From the NCBI GenBank assembly GCA_031395485.1, contig JANNUS010000006.1, positions 455,109-519,108 on the forward strand: 64,000 nucleotides of DNA, in the 5' to 3' direction. Within the stretch, counting starts at the first letter, position 1. Each line of letters begins with the position of its first letter. Source of the stretch: UBA2336 sp031395485 (GTDB taxonomy: Bacteria > Bacteroidota > Bacteroidia > Cytophagales > Cyclobacteriaceae). Below the pieces are notes generated by a model that saw nothing but the letters and a program-made list of their open reading frames with translations, ran no database searches and had not been told where the DNA came from. Position numbers and translations under genes: made by a program. This document shows positions 44,509 through 54,609 of the stretch, one piece after another.

Positions 44509-45981
44509 ATGGCCTTAGATTCTTCCAAATTCCTCTTCGAAGCACTTACGTACGATGATGTTCTCCTCGTACCTGCTTATTCAGACGTTCTCCCGCGTGA
44601 AACTAGCACTGCGGGGTATTTAACAAAAAACATCAAGCTTAATATTCCGCTGATTTCTGCCGCAATGGATACCGTGACTGAAACGCAGTTGGCGATTAGT
44701 ATGGCATTAGAAGGAGGGATGGGATTCATTCATAAAAACATGACCATTGCCCAGCAAGCCGAGCAGGTGCGAAAAGTTAAACGATCGCAAAGCGGCATGA
44801 TTCTAGATCCGATCACCTTGCGAATAAATTCCACTGTTCGCGATGCTGAGAAAATCATGCGCGAAAATAAAATTGGCGGTATTCCGATCATCGATGAAAA
44901 CGGAAAACTGGTGGGCATTATCACCAACCGTGATTTGCGTTTTCAGAAGGACATGAGTATGCCGATTGAGCAGATTATGACCAAAGAGAATTTGATTACT
45001 GCCCCTGAAGGTATCACACTTGAAAAAGCCGAAGTCCTTTTACAAAATTATAAAATTGAAAAACTGCCCATCGTAAGTAAAAGAGGAAAGCTTACGGGAC
45101 TTGTCACGTACAAAGACATTTTAAAAAAGAAGAATAAGCCCAACGCATGTCATGATGAATACGGAAGGCTAAGAGTGGGCGCAGCGGTTGGCGTTACGGC
45201 CGATATGTTAGATCGTATTGAAGCGTTGCGGAATTCGGGAGTTGATATTATTAGCATCGATACGGCACATGGTCATTCTAAAGGTGTGATTGAAGCAACT
45301 AAACGGGTTAAGAAGAAATATCCTGCACTCGAATTGATTGTTGGAAATATTGCAACGGGCGATGCCGCAAAAGCCTTGGCCAAGGCTGGTGCCGATACTG
45401 TAAAAGTAGGCGTAGGCCCCGGTAGTATTTGCACTACGCGAATTGTGGCGGGTATAGGATTGCCCCAGCTATCTGCTGTTTACGAATCTGCGAAAGCGTT
45501 AAAAGGATCTACCGTAAAAGTGATTGCCGATGGTGGCGTACGCTTCTCAGGCGACATTGTAAAAGCGTTGGCCGCTGGTGCAGATAGCGTGATGATCGGT
45601 TCATTGCTCGCGGGCACCGAAGAAGCGCCTGGAGAAATGATCATCTATGAAGGAAGAAAATTTAAATCGTACCGCGGCATGGGCTCGATGGAAGCGATGG
45701 ACGATGGTTCGAAAGACCGCTACTTTCAGGATGCAGAAGATGATATAAAGAAACTAGTGCCTGAAGGAATCTCAGGGCGCGTTCCTTTTAAAGGATCCGT
45801 GGCCGAAGTGCTCTATCAGTTAGTCGGAGGATTGAAAGCAGGGATGGGGTATTGTGGAGCGAAAAATCTCGGAAAACTCAAAACAGCAAAGTTTGTAAAA
45901 ATCACCGCTGCCGGGGTTCATGAAAGCCATCCGCACGATGTTACGATCACCAGGGAGGCACCGAATTATAGCAGGAAATAA
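44509..45981 (+). CDS. guaB: IMP dehydrogenase
   Basis: The 490-residue enzyme oxidises IMP to XMP, the committed step of GMP synthesis. The TIM-barrel start (YDDVLLVPAYSDVLPRE) and two CBS domains (about residues 95-205; IGGIPIIDENGKLVGIIT) are in place. The active-site loop GPGSICTTRIV holds catalytic Cys308, and the flap with RGMGSMEAM precedes the C-terminal barrel part. A perfect inverted repeat ends immediately before the ATG, hinting at translational or operator control. guaA is not next to it. Confidence 0.97.
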   Translation: MALDSSKFLFEALTYDDVLLVPAYSDVLPRETSTAGYLTKNIKLNIPLISAAMDTVTETQLAISMALEGGMGFIHKNMTIAQQAEQVRKVKRSQSGMILDPITLRINSTVRDAEKIMRENKIGGIPIIDENGKLVGIITNRDLRFQKDMSMPIEQIMTKENLITAPEGITLEKAEVLLQNYKIEKLPIVSKRGKLTGLVTYKDILKKKNKPNACHDEYGRLRVGAAVGVTADMLDRIEALRNSGVDIISIDTAHGHSKGVIEATKRVKKKYPALELIVGNIATGDAAKALAKAGADTVKVGVGPGSICTTRIVAGIGLPQLSAVYESAKALKGSTVKVIADGGVRFSGDIVKALAAGADSVMIGSLLAGTEEAPGEMIIYEGRKFKSYRGMGSMEAMDDGSKDRYFQDAEDDIKKLVPEGISGRVPFKGSVAEVLYQLVGGLKAGMGYCGAKNLGKLKTAKFVKITAAGVHESHPHDVTITREAPNYSRK

Positions 45982-46123
45982 TTTTCAATTGATAGCTTAA
46001 AGAAAACTAGTTTGATGGACTGATCGATACTTTGGGTTATTGCTGATTGGATTAAGAATTTTCAATAAAAGGATTTACTTTTAACCTCTCAACAGTATGC
46101 ATAAAGCATTGATTATTAGCTAA

Positions 46124-49100
46124 ATGAAACCCTTTCAGTCTTTAACACTCTTAGTCGCGTTATATTTTGCATCCATTACTTCATCCGTTGGAGCGGAATT
46201 TTTTAGGAAGCAATCGGGCACAACAACGATTGCGGCTGCCAGCACAACAAGAACGGTTACAATAACAGGAGTAGATATGTCACAATCTTTCCTTGTTTTT
46301 TCGTCAACAAATAGTGATGCAAGCCCTACCAATTATCAGGTTGGGGGTGAAATAACAAATTCGACAACGCTAAGCTTTGAACGAACCGGAAACACAGGTA
46401 CAGTTACTATTAGTTGGCAGGTGTTTGAGTTTGAGGGGGGTGTTTATGTCCAGCATGGTTCAACAACCAATGTAACCCGAGGAGCGGCTATGAACGTTAC
46501 AATCAATTGTGTAGACCTGACAAGAAGCTTTGTCTTAATTTCCGGTCGAAAAAGCGGAACTCAACTAGGTGCGGATGATGGAGTAACGGCCAATTTAACA
46601 TCATCAACTAATATGGAATTGCAAATTAGCAATGCCGGACCAGGAGGGGCAAATATGGAGGAAGCCTATTGGCAGGTCATAGAGTATCAAGCAGCCTCCG
46701 TTAGTAAAATTACAACTACACTCGCAGCCGGCTCAGCAACAACGACATCAACGATCACACCAAACATTACAAATCTGTCTAAGGCCTTTGTTATTAGCAA
46801 TCACCGGCAAAATGGTGATGTAAACCCAGATGATTTACCCAGAACGGAACTTACAAATGTTTCAACAGTAACCTACACGCGTGTTGGAACTACCGCAGAT
46901 ATAAGCATTGTTACTTACGTTATTGAATTCACAGATCAATCGAGTGTGGTCAGTGGAACCCAAAATTTTGCCTCTACAGTAACTACCCAAAACGTCACCA
47001 TAGCAGCAGCTAATTCGTCTTGTGTGATTGGTTCGGGAAATTATGGTCGGCAAGGAAGCACCGATTTTGCAATTAACGATAATACCGGACACTCGTGGTT
47101 CACTTATGAGATTACCACTTCAACCAATTTATTAATTAGTCGTGCAACCGGAACGGCAGGGGGTAACTCTAGCGCGAATGTTCCCTGGCAAATTGTAACG
47201 TTTGAGGATCTGAACGTACAGCAAAATACATTTTACTCAATAGCATCAGGAGCTTGGGAAACCAATACTTCATGGTCGTTTACACCGGATGGCTCAAGCG
47301 GGGCTGTGCCCACGGGCGTTTATCCGCGAAGAAGAAACAATGTAGTAATTCAAACAGGTCACACTATCACCATCAATAATGTGTCAGACAATGGGCCATG
47401 TGGTACTTCGCCCGATGCATTGGGAAGAAGTAACGTTGGTCCATTCGCGGCCTCCAACCTTACCATGTTTTATCAAACTGGTGACATCTTGATCCGTGGT
47501 ACGCTTACCGTTACCGGAATAGAAATGATGACCGAAGGGTACACAAAAATTGTATCAGGCGGAGTCTTTAGTCTAAGCTCAAGTTATGTAAACCTTGGCT
47601 TTTTAGAGGCAGATGCGGGCTCTACACTAAGTGCAGCCGATGATATTATTTTGGCTGGTAGTAGCAGCACCATTATTAACACAACGTCAATCTCTAACGA
47701 TGATTTAATTATAAGTTTTACAAATGCCACACTTTGTGGTACAGGTTCTACCACACTTGTGAATGGGAGTGGGAGTTCATTAACGTATGCTAACGGGGCG
47801 ACAGTAGCTCAGATTTGCACAACCTTTACTGTAGCGTGTACGGGTGTAGGCTGTACGGGTTTTCCGGTTACAGGCACAGCTCCATCTTCACTCGGCAATA
47901 CTGGACCTGGTGGTGTAGCCTCCACCGATGGGACATCAGAGCTAAAGGTTTGGTTGGATGCAAGCAACAGTGTGTTTAGTGATGCCGGTGTAACCCCGTC
48001 AACAAATGGCGGAGTGGTGCAACAATGGAGCGATCGGTCAGGCTCAACCAATAATGCAACTAAAACTATTAGTGGTCAGCCTACTTATGTTGCCACAGAT
48101 GCTACAATTAATAATGCTCCGTCTATTTTGTTCACAAGAACAAATTCTCAATTCATGGATCTTAGTTCATTTACGTTGGATCCTGCAGCGTCAAGTTTTT
48201 CCATCATTTCTGTTTTAAATGCGGTTGACTATACGAGTCAGATGAATATTATTCAGCAGCAAAATGGCACGGGTACTGGCAGGTCACTTTTTTATCTTGA
48301 CATTGTTACTACACCCCCTCAAAAAATAGGTTCGTTTCTAGGAAATGCAGCAACTTTACCCACTGCCAATTATACCTATGGTACGTGGTCAATTTTGTCT
48401 AACACCTTCAATTTTGTTGGGCCAACCACTTCTATAAATTTATATAAAGCCGGCACAGCAGATGGGGCTGCATCCGTGACCCCGGAAGCCGCAACGGGTA
48501 ATTGGCGCATAGGTGCAAATAAAGCAGGAACCGTAAATTTCTTCAATGGATCAATGTCAGAAATGTTGATCTTAAATCAATCGTTAAGCAATGCGAAAAG
48601 AATTATTATCGAGAATTACCTTTCGGCAAAATATGCAGTTACACTTGCTGCTAACAACGTCTATACAATGGATGACGGTGCCGCCACCTTTGATCATGAA
48701 GTAGCAGGCATAGGTCAGGCTAGTGATGGCACAAATCATAAAGATGCACGTGGCACTGGCGTAGTAAGGATGTGGAACCCAAGTGGTCTTGCTAACAGCG
48801 AATTTCTTATGTGGGGCCATGATAACACAGCATTAAGTAGTGTAAACATTACGGTGGGTCTTGCAGGTGTTGATGGAACCGTTATTCAGGAACGTCTCTC
48901 TAGAATTTGGAGAGTGGGTGAGTCAGCAGATGTGGGCACAGTCTCTATTTCATTTGATCTTTCCACCATCGGATTTCCGTTGGGATCAAACTTGCGCTTA
49001 TTGATTGACCGTGATGGAGATGGTTTCGGTGACAACGATGTTACGCCCGTTGCTGGATCTTTCCTCAACAACACGATAGTCTTCTCTGGTATTAATTTTA

Positions 49101-49711
49101 TTGATGGAGATCGGTTTACCCTCGGCAATACGGATAATAGTATTTCTCTTCCAATAGAATTAGTTTCTTTCAAGGGGGAGGTTGTTGAAAATGCGATTCA
49201 ATTAATTTGGAAAACGGAATCAGAACGTAACAACGATTTTTTCACGGTTGAAAGGAGTGTAACGGGAGAAATTTTTTCGGGTGTTGGAAAAGTGAATGGA
49301 AAAGGAACGACAAATCAAATGCAAACCTACAGTTTGATTGACACCAATCCCGTTTATGGAACTGCCTACTACCGGTTGAAGCAAACCGACTTCGATGGAA
49401 CGTTTACATTTTCAAAAATTATAGCAGTTGCGTATGAAGGGCAAGTGCTTCTGGATGTATATCCCAATCCATCAAATAACGGTCAGGTAACAATTGAAGT
49501 AAAGGGGTTGAAGCATACTAAATCAATACCCGTAGTTATTTATGATCATCTTGGGCGTGAGCGAATGAAGCTTTTACTGGATGTAGATAAAAAATCGGGT
49601 TCGGCTATCAAATTGCTTAGTGGTAAAGACGAACTACCGTCTGGAATGTATATTGTTAAAGCTGGGCCTACCAAGCTATTGGTTAAAAGGTTTATTGTAG
49701 CCGAAAAATAG
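46124..49711 (+). CDS. Large secreted type IX cargo protein with N-terminal repeats
   Basis: The 1195-residue protein has a signal peptide ending SSVGA. Residues ~30-360 form four degenerate repeats of ~80-85 residues, each with a Thr/Val strand, a serine/asparagine turn and a closing W-(Q/I)V-(E/T)(F/Y)E-like strand (WQVFEFE, WQVIEYQ, TYVIEFT, WQIVTFED). The middle (~600-800) has a lectin-like jelly-roll start, ELKVWLDASNSVFSD and VQQWSDRSG, then ENYLSAKYAV and EVAGIGQASDGT, known from surface proteins of Bacteroidota. PIELVSFKGEV opens a fibronectin-like part, and LDVYPNPSNNGQVTI begins a type A C-terminal sorting domain. It should leave through the type IX system. An adhesin or glycan-binding role is likely, not shown. 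Confidence 0.85.
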   Translation: MKPFQSLTLLVALYFASITSSVGAEFFRKQSGTTTIAAASTTRTVTITGVDMSQSFLVFSSTNSDASPTNYQVGGEITNSTTLSFERTGNTGTVTISWQVFEFEGGVYVQHGSTTNVTRGAAMNVTINCVDLTRSFVLISGRKSGTQLGADDGVTANLTSSTNMELQISNAGPGGANMEEAYWQVIEYQAASVSKITTTLAAGSATTTSTITPNITNLSKAFVISNHRQNGDVNPDDLPRTELTNVSTVTYTRVGTTADISIVTYVIEFTDQSSVVSGTQNFASTVTTQNVTIAAANSSCVIGSGNYGRQGSTDFAINDNTGHSWFTYEITTSTNLLISRATGTAGGNSSANVPWQIVTFEDLNVQQNTFYSIASGAWETNTSWSFTPDGSSGAVPTGVYPRRRNNVVIQTGHTITINNVSDNGPCGTSPDALGRSNVGPFAASNLTMFYQTGDILIRGTLTVTGIEMMTEGYTKIVSGGVFSLSSSYVNLGFLEADAGSTLSAADDIILAGSSSTIINTTSISNDDLIISFTNATLCGTGSTTLVNGSGSSLTYANGATVAQICTTFTVACTGVGCTGFPVTGTAPSSLGNTGPGGVASTDGTSELKVWLDASNSVFSDAGVTPSTNGGVVQQWSDRSGSTNNATKTISGQPTYVATDATINNAPSILFTRTNSQFMDLSSFTLDPAASSFSIISVLNAVDYTSQMNIIQQQNGTGTGRSLFYLDIVTTPPQKIGSFLGNAATLPTANYTYGTWSILSNTFNFVGPTTSINLYKAGTADGAASVTPEAATGNWRIGANKAGTVNFFNGSMSEMLILNQSLSNAKRIIIENYLSAKYAVTLAANNVYTMDDGAATFDHEVAGIGQASDGTNHKDARGTGVVRMWNPSGLANSEFLMWGHDNTALSSVNITVGLAGVDGTVIQERLSRIWRVGESADVGTVSISFDLSTIGFPLGSNLRLLIDRDGDGFGDNDVTPVAGSFLNNTIVFSGINFIDGDRFTLGNTDNSISLPIELVSFKGEVVENAIQLIWKTESERNNDFFTVERSVTGEIFSGVGKVNGKGTTNQMQTYSLIDTNPVYGTAYYRLKQTDFDGTFTFSKIIAVAYEGQVLLDVYPNPSNNGQVTIEVKGLKHTKSIPVVIYDHLGRERMKLLLDVDKKSGSAIKLLSGKDELPSGMYIVKAGPTKLLVKRFIVAEK

Positions 49712-49763
49712 CCCGTTTGGCTTGATAGGCCATAAAATCCTCATTTTTCCCTATCATTGCAGT

Positions 49764-49791
49764 GCCAATCTTAAGTTTGATTGGCTTTTTT
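49764..49791 (+). terminator. Terminator after the large type IX cargo gene
   Basis: GCCAATC, an 8-base loop and GATTGGC are followed by six T residues. The ATG of the next gene (49796) is only four bases further, so the hairpin may also affect its translation. Confidence 0.75.
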
Positions 49792-49795
49792 AATA

Positions 49796-51865
49796 ATGCG
49801 TACAAAGGCACTTTCACGTTTGTTATTTGCTGCAGGTGTAATCACTTGGGTGGCTTTGCTATTCACTGACATCTCGGTGGTATTTAGTGCCAAAAGAAAT
49901 CTCCCTGCCGAAATTCCAACGTGGCTGCCAGGGGTAATCCTAAACCTATACCTGATTACTCTCTATTATTATTATAAGCTCAAAATTGATAGAGACGACC
50001 AACTAAATTTTGTTGACTTATTGTGGCGTGTCTTTGCCACGGGCCTTATTGCTACAGTTCTCTCCCTCATACTCAGGCTAGTTGAATATTTGCTTGGGGC
50101 AACAGCCCTCACGAGCAACATCGTTTATATCGAAGTTACATACCTGATTAACCTCGGGTTAATGATAAGTTTTTTGTTGGCAGCATTTACCGCATGGAAG
50201 CGATTGATTCTATACCAAAAATCAAAATGGCTCCTTCGCCTGTGGGCTTTTTTTGAATATGCGCTAATAATCTCACTGCTTTACAACAGCTTCATTTTTC
50301 CACCCATTGATTGGCTCTATAATTTGCTATTGGGTTTTTTTATTGTTGTTGGGTTAGTTTTATCAGGCAATATGAAGTGGGTTGCGTTCCTCAACTTTCG
50401 ACAAAAATGGACAAGTCTACTTTTGCTACTGCTCACTATTTTCTACCTGATCTATAGTTTTTATACCAATAGCGCGCTTGCGATGAGTGTTTCGGGTGAG
50501 GAGAGCGGCTTTGCAGATTACAGGAATCATATTTTTATTCAATCGTTAATGGCGTTTGTTACGATGTTTAGTATTTTTTCATTTCTAGTTATTCTCTTTA
50601 ATCTACCAACCACTTCTGTATTTGAACAGAAGCTTGAGGAGGTGGTAAATTTTCAACGCATAAGCCAATCAATTCAAACCGAGCAAAGTGAAGAAAGTGT
50701 TTACAATATTTTACTAGAGACCTCTGTCAGCAGTGTATTTTCTGATGCGGCCTGGCTCGAAATAAAAACCAGTGAATTTAACCATCGAGTGTTTACATAC
50801 CGAATTTCAGAAAACGAAGCCTCTGAGATAATCAACCATTTAAAAAGCCATCATGTTACTGGCGTGCTTGACCAAAGCATGGATAAAACAAAGAACCTAT
50901 CTAAGCATTTATCACAATTGCGTGGATCAAGATTCCGCTCAATTTTGGCCTTCCCTATTTTTGTAAAAGGAGAAAACATCGGCACACTTGCTTTATTGAA
51001 GGAGCTTCCGGAAGGATTTAATAAAGAGATGACAAAAATTGTCTCTACGTTTGCCAATCAGGCGGGTATTTCAATCGAAAATTTTCGCTTACTGGAGGAG
51101 GCACTGCAAAGTGAGCGCTATAAAGAAGAGCTAAAAATTGCGAAAACGGTTCAAAAGAGTCTGCTCCCACAGATGCTTGAAAAAGATGGTGAGTTTGAAA
51201 TTGCGGCTTTTTCAGAATCGGCCGATGAAGTTGGAGGAGATTATTATGATACACTTCGTATAAATGAACAGGAGACTTCGCTAATTATTGCGGACGTTTC
51301 AGGGAAGGGAACAACAGCAGCCTTTCACATGTCGCAAATGAAAGGAATTTTTCACAGCCTGGCACAAAGCTGTATTCAGCCTGATGAATTTATGATTCGC
51401 GCTAACCGAGCGCTTGTTTTTTGTTTAGAGCGGGGCTCATTTATTTCGGCCTCATTTTTTCTTATCAATACTCAAACAAAAAGGGTGCGCTATGCTCGCG
51501 CTGGCCATTGCCCGGTGCTGTATTACTCCGTAGCAACCGGCAAAGCAGAATATTTGAAAGATAAAGGTGTCGCCTTAGGCATGGTGCGGAATAACAGTTA
51601 TGCCAGCTTTATAGAAGCTAAAGAATTTGGTTATGCTCCGGGTGATATTATGGTATTGTATACAGACGGAATTACAGAAGCAAAGAGCGTAAAGGGAGAG
51701 GAGTTTGGATATGAAAAGCTAGCCGAGGTGCTACTGGAAGTTAAGACACTTCAACCGCTTGAAATTCAGCAGCATTTAATTAATAAGCTGTACGAATTTT
51801 CAGGAACCAAAAATATTAATGATGATTATACAACCATGATCATCAAGTTTAATAAGCGAACATAA
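49796..51865 (+). CDS. PP2C-type (SpoIIE-like) phosphatase with membrane and GAF domains
   Basis: The 689-residue protein starts at ATG 49796 (TTG 49781 lies inside a terminator). The first ~270 residues hold about seven membrane helices; a GAF-like domain follows (~285-430, FRSILAFPIFVKGENIGTLALL). The C-terminal PP2C-type phosphatase has the metal-binding blocks SADEVGGDYYDTL, IADVSGKGTTAAFHMSQ (shown in part) and VLYTDGITEAKS. SpoIIE/RsbU-type enzymes remove phosphate from STAS antagonists, switching partners of an anti-sigma kinase. The STAS and kinase genes follow directly, so the three form one partner-switching module, with the phosphatase as the sensor end. Confidence 0.93.
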   Translation: MRTKALSRLLFAAGVITWVALLFTDISVVFSAKRNLPAEIPTWLPGVILNLYLITLYYYYKLKIDRDDQLNFVDLLWRVFATGLIATVLSLILRLVEYLLGATALTSNIVYIEVTYLINLGLMISFLLAAFTAWKRLILYQKSKWLLRLWAFFEYALIISLLYNSFIFPPIDWLYNLLLGFFIVVGLVLSGNMKWVAFLNFRQKWTSLLLLLLTIFYLIYSFYTNSALAMSVSGEESGFADYRNHIFIQSLMAFVTMFSIFSFLVILFNLPTTSVFEQKLEEVVNFQRISQSIQTEQSEESVYNILLETSVSSVFSDAAWLEIKTSEFNHRVFTYRISENEASEIINHLKSHHVTGVLDQSMDKTKNLSKHLSQLRGSRFRSILAFPIFVKGENIGTLALLKELPEGFNKEMTKIVSTFANQAGISIENFRLLEEALQSERYKEELKIAKTVQKSLLPQMLEKDGEFEIAAFSESADEVGGDYYDTLRINEQETSLIIADVSGKGTTAAFHMSQMKGIFHSLAQSCIQPDEFMIRANRALVFCLERGSFISASFFLINTQTKRVRYARAGHCPVLYYSVATGKAEYLKDKGVALGMVRNNSYASFIEAKEFGYAPGDIMVLYTDGITEAKSVKGEEFGYEKLAEVLLEVKTLQPLEIQQHLINKLYEFSGTKNINDDYTTMIIKFNKRT

Positions 51866-51889
51866 ACCATTTTAAACCGTTAGAAATAC

Positions 51890-52234
51890 ATGGTCCACAT
51901 TAAAAGAATACAAGAAGACGGAGCCGATATTATCACCCCAATTGGTGAAATTGACGCTAGCTCGTCAATTGAACTGGACTTAACCATTGCAAAAAGTGTT
52001 GGGGAAGGGTTCACTAAAATCCTAGTTGATTGTAGCGCACTCGAATATATTTCGTCAGCCGGGCTTGGGGTGTTTATGTCGTATATCGATGAATTTAAAG
52101 AGAAAAATTTGAAAATGGTGTTGTTCGGAATGAGTGAAAAAGTAACGAACACGTTTGAAATATTGGGGTTATACGAACTGCTCACGATTGCCAAAGATAA
52201 GGTAGAAGCCAAGAAGAAAGCGCATGAAGTATAA
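51890..52234 (+). CDS. STAS-domain anti-sigma factor antagonist-like protein
   Basis: The 114-residue cytoplasmic protein is a single STAS domain like SpoIIAA/RsbV: VHIKRIQEDGADIITPIGEID at the start, and DCSALEYISSAGLGVFMSY with the phosphorylatable Ser55 (or 56). When dephosphorylated it should bind the kinase encoded next and release that kinase's target. It starts 24 bases after the phosphatase and overlaps the kinase gene by 11 bases. Confidence 0.92.
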   Translation: MVHIKRIQEDGADIITPIGEIDASSSIELDLTIAKSVGEGFTKILVDCSALEYISSAGLGVFMSYIDEFKEKNLKMVLFGMSEKVTNTFEILGLYELLTIAKDKVEAKKKAHEV

Positions 52235-52643
52235 GCATAAAGTTGGTTGTAGCATTGATAACCTCAAAGGGGTGCGAGACTTTATTCGTACTTCACTGAA
52301 AAATCATAGCATATCCGACATGGAGATCAGTGAAATGGTTTTAGCATTGGACGAAATGTGCTCTAACCTTATGATTCACGCTCACCATTGTAATCCATCC
52401 GAGCTTTTTGAGTTGCATATTATTGTAGAAGGCAAAGACCCAATAGTTTTCGAAATCATTGATGATGGTACGGTGTTTGACATCAATCAATTTCAAGAAC
52501 CAAGCATGGATAATTTAGTGCACGAAAAACGAAAAGGCGGGCTTGGTATTCGTTTGGTAAAGTCTATTATGGATATTGTAGAGTACAAGAAACTTGACAA
52601 TAAAAGCGTATGCAGGCTCGTTAAAAAAGTTCAAATCAATTAA
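52224..52643 (+). CDS. Anti-sigma-like serine kinase (RsbW/SpoIIAB-type ATPase)
   Basis: The 139-residue protein is a HATPase_c_2 domain: MVLALDEMCSNLMIHAHH (N box with Glu-Asn), FEIIDDGTVFD (G1) and GGLGIRLVKSIMDIVEYKK (G2). RsbW/SpoIIAB kinases phosphorylate the STAS partner and bind a sigma factor. No sigma-B/F gene is nearby, and Bacteroidota have no close sigma-B relative, so the output partner is open. The 11-base overlap with the STAS gene gives tight co-translation. A parvulin gene starts 16 bases after it. Confidence 0.92.
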   Translation: MKYKHKVGCSIDNLKGVRDFIRTSLKNHSISDMEISEMVLALDEMCSNLMIHAHHCNPSELFELHIIVEGKDPIVFEIIDDGTVFDINQFQEPSMDNLVHEKRKGGLGIRLVKSIMDIVEYKKLDNKSVCRLVKKVQIN

Positions 52644-52659
52644 TATCCACTGCGGCAGT

Positions 52660-54609
52660 ATGATACGATTTTTACTAGCGGTTCTTTTACTACAGGGCTC
52701 TATAGTTGGTTGGGCGCAAGACAAAAAACCTGCTAAGCAAGAAATACTTTTTTCAATTGGGGGAAATCAAATTACCTCGAATGAGTTCGAATATTTGTAC
52801 AAAAAGAATCATCAATCAAAAGATGAATTCTCTACAGATAAAATTGATGAATATCTCAAGCTGTTTATAAACTTTAAACTGAAGGTAGCAGAAGCGCGTC
52901 AGCGAGGAATTGACACCACCACTGCGTTTGTAAAAGAATATAATTCATATAAGGAAGAGTTAAAGAAACCCTATTTACCAGAAAGTAAAATTATTGATAG
53001 CCTGGTAAAAATAACATACAACCGGCTTCAGGAGGAGCTAAAAGTTTCTCATATATTGATTGGAGTAAAGGCCGATGCTACACCGGTAGATACGCTACAG
53101 GCTTACACCAAAGCGATTGAAATTAAAAACAAAGCATTGGCAGGAGAAGATTTTGGTTCGCTTGCTGCACTATATTCTGAAGAGCCCATGGCTCGTACCA
53201 GCAAAGGAGATTTGGGATACTTCACCGCGCTACAAATGGTGTTCCCGTTTGAAAATGCCGCCTATGCAAGTGCAAAGGGAGAAATTACAAATCCAATTCG
53301 AACTCGTTTTGGTTACCACATTATAAAAGTAGAAGACCGTAAACCTTCTCGTGGCGAGGTTGAAGTCTCGCATATTATGATACGCGTTAGTGATGAGCGA
53401 AATTCGGACAAAGCAAAGAATCTCGTTTTTGATATTTACGATCAGCTTAGAGGCGGTATGAAGTGGGAAGATTTATGTAATCAATACTCTGAAGACACTG
53501 GGTCGAAGAGCAATGGTGGTAAACTAAAACCTTTTGGAGTAGGCGTAATGGTTGCATTACCGGAGTTTGATCGAGCTGCATTTTCATTGAAAAATACGGG
53601 TGATTTATCGGACCCATTTCAGACGCGGTATGGCTGGCATATTATGCGGTTGGAGAGAAAAATCCCATTGCCACCTTTCACCGAACTTGCTCCTAACTTA
53701 AAAAGCAGGGTAGCACGTGATGAGCGCGTGCAAATTTCTAAACAGACGCTATTGAAGAGACTGAAGAACACCTTTTCTTTTCAAGAGATGGTCACTGTTA
53801 AATCAAAAATTTTTGCATTAGCAGATACAATGCTAGTAAAGGGGAAGTGGAACCCTCCTGCTAATTTCATAGCTAACAAAGAGGTCTTATTTTCAATCAA
53901 ATCGAAAAAAACAACAGGCCAGAATTTCATTGATTATATTCAAAAAAATCAAAAGGCCACACCCCAGCCATCTGAAAAAAGTGTAGAACAGCTATACAAT
54001 TCTTTTGTTAATAAGAAAATTAGTGAAGCACAAGAGCTTGATATTATTGCGAGCACCCCCGATTTTGTGATGTTGTTGAATGAGTATTATGAAGGCATTT
54101 TGCTTTTTGACATTATGGAAAAGGAAGTATGGAAAAAGGCAAATGAAGATTCACTAGGCCAAGTAAAACACTTTGAACAAAATTTAAATAAGTATGTGGC
54201 GGGTGAGCGCGCAAATACTACGTTGTATTCTTCCAGCTCACAAGAACAAATGGGAAAACTAAACATGTATATTCAGCAACATGATACATTGAGTATTGCT
54301 AAGGCAGTTCAAGCTAGAAATGTTCGTTTAGAGAAGGGACTTTTTCAACGAGAAGACCGCCCCGTGTTGTCAAAGATAGGCTGGGCACCAGGGCTCTATC
54401 CTCTTGAAAGTGGAGGAATGTATTACCTTGCTCATATAATAGAAGTGTTGCCACCCGGCCCAATGACTTTTCAAGAGTCACGCGCAAATGTTATTTCAGA
54501 TTATCAAGATCGACTTGAAGATCAATGGCTTGAACAATTAAGAAAAAAATATCCGGTTAAAATAAATAAGAAAATAGAGAAAAATGTTTTTTCGAGGCTC
54601 AAGACATAA
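52660..54609 (+). CDS. Periplasmic peptidyl-prolyl isomerase with two parvulin domains
   Basis: The 649-residue protein has a signal peptide (MIRFLLAVLLLQGSIVGWAQ). A SurA-like N-terminal region is followed by two parvulin domains: VSHILIGVKADATP to GDLGYFTALQMVFPFENAAY, then VSHIMIRVSDERNSD to GGKLKPFGVGVMVALPEFDRAAF (given in part). About 270 more residues of unclear type follow. I start at ATG 52660; an in-frame start at 52594 would place 22 polar residues before the signal. It would help outer-membrane proteins fold in the periplasm. It overlaps the next lipoprotein gene by 26 bases and leads a three-gene folding unit. Confidence 0.9.
   Translation: MIRFLLAVLLLQGSIVGWAQDKKPAKQEILFSIGGNQITSNEFEYLYKKNHQSKDEFSTDKIDEYLKLFINFKLKVAEARQRGIDTTTAFVKEYNSYKEELKKPYLPESKIIDSLVKITYNRLQEELKVSHILIGVKADATPVDTLQAYTKAIEIKNKALAGEDFGSLAALYSEEPMARTSKGDLGYFTALQMVFPFENAAYASAKGEITNPIRTRFGYHIIKVEDRKPSRGEVEVSHIMIRVSDERNSDKAKNLVFDIYDQLRGGMKWEDLCNQYSEDTGSKSNGGKLKPFGVGVMVALPEFDRAAFSLKNTGDLSDPFQTRYGWHIMRLERKIPLPPFTELAPNLKSRVARDERVQISKQTLLKRLKNTFSFQEMVTVKSKIFALADTMLVKGKWNPPANFIANKEVLFSIKSKKTTGQNFIDYIQKNQKATPQPSEKSVEQLYNSFVNKKISEAQELDIIASTPDFVMLLNEYYEGILLFDIMEKEVWKKANEDSLGQVKHFEQNLNKYVAGERANTTLYSSSSQEQMGKLNMYIQQHDTLSIAKAVQARNVRLEKGLFQREDRPVLSKIGWAPGLYPLESGGMYYLAHIIEVLPPGPMTFQESRANVISDYQDRLEDQWLEQLRKKYPVKINKKIEKNVFSRLKT

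Noticed and set aside
52594..52659. Longer N-terminus for the first parvulin protein
   Set aside because: It lies within the anti-sigma-like kinase gene and puts polar residues ahead of a clean signal peptide.
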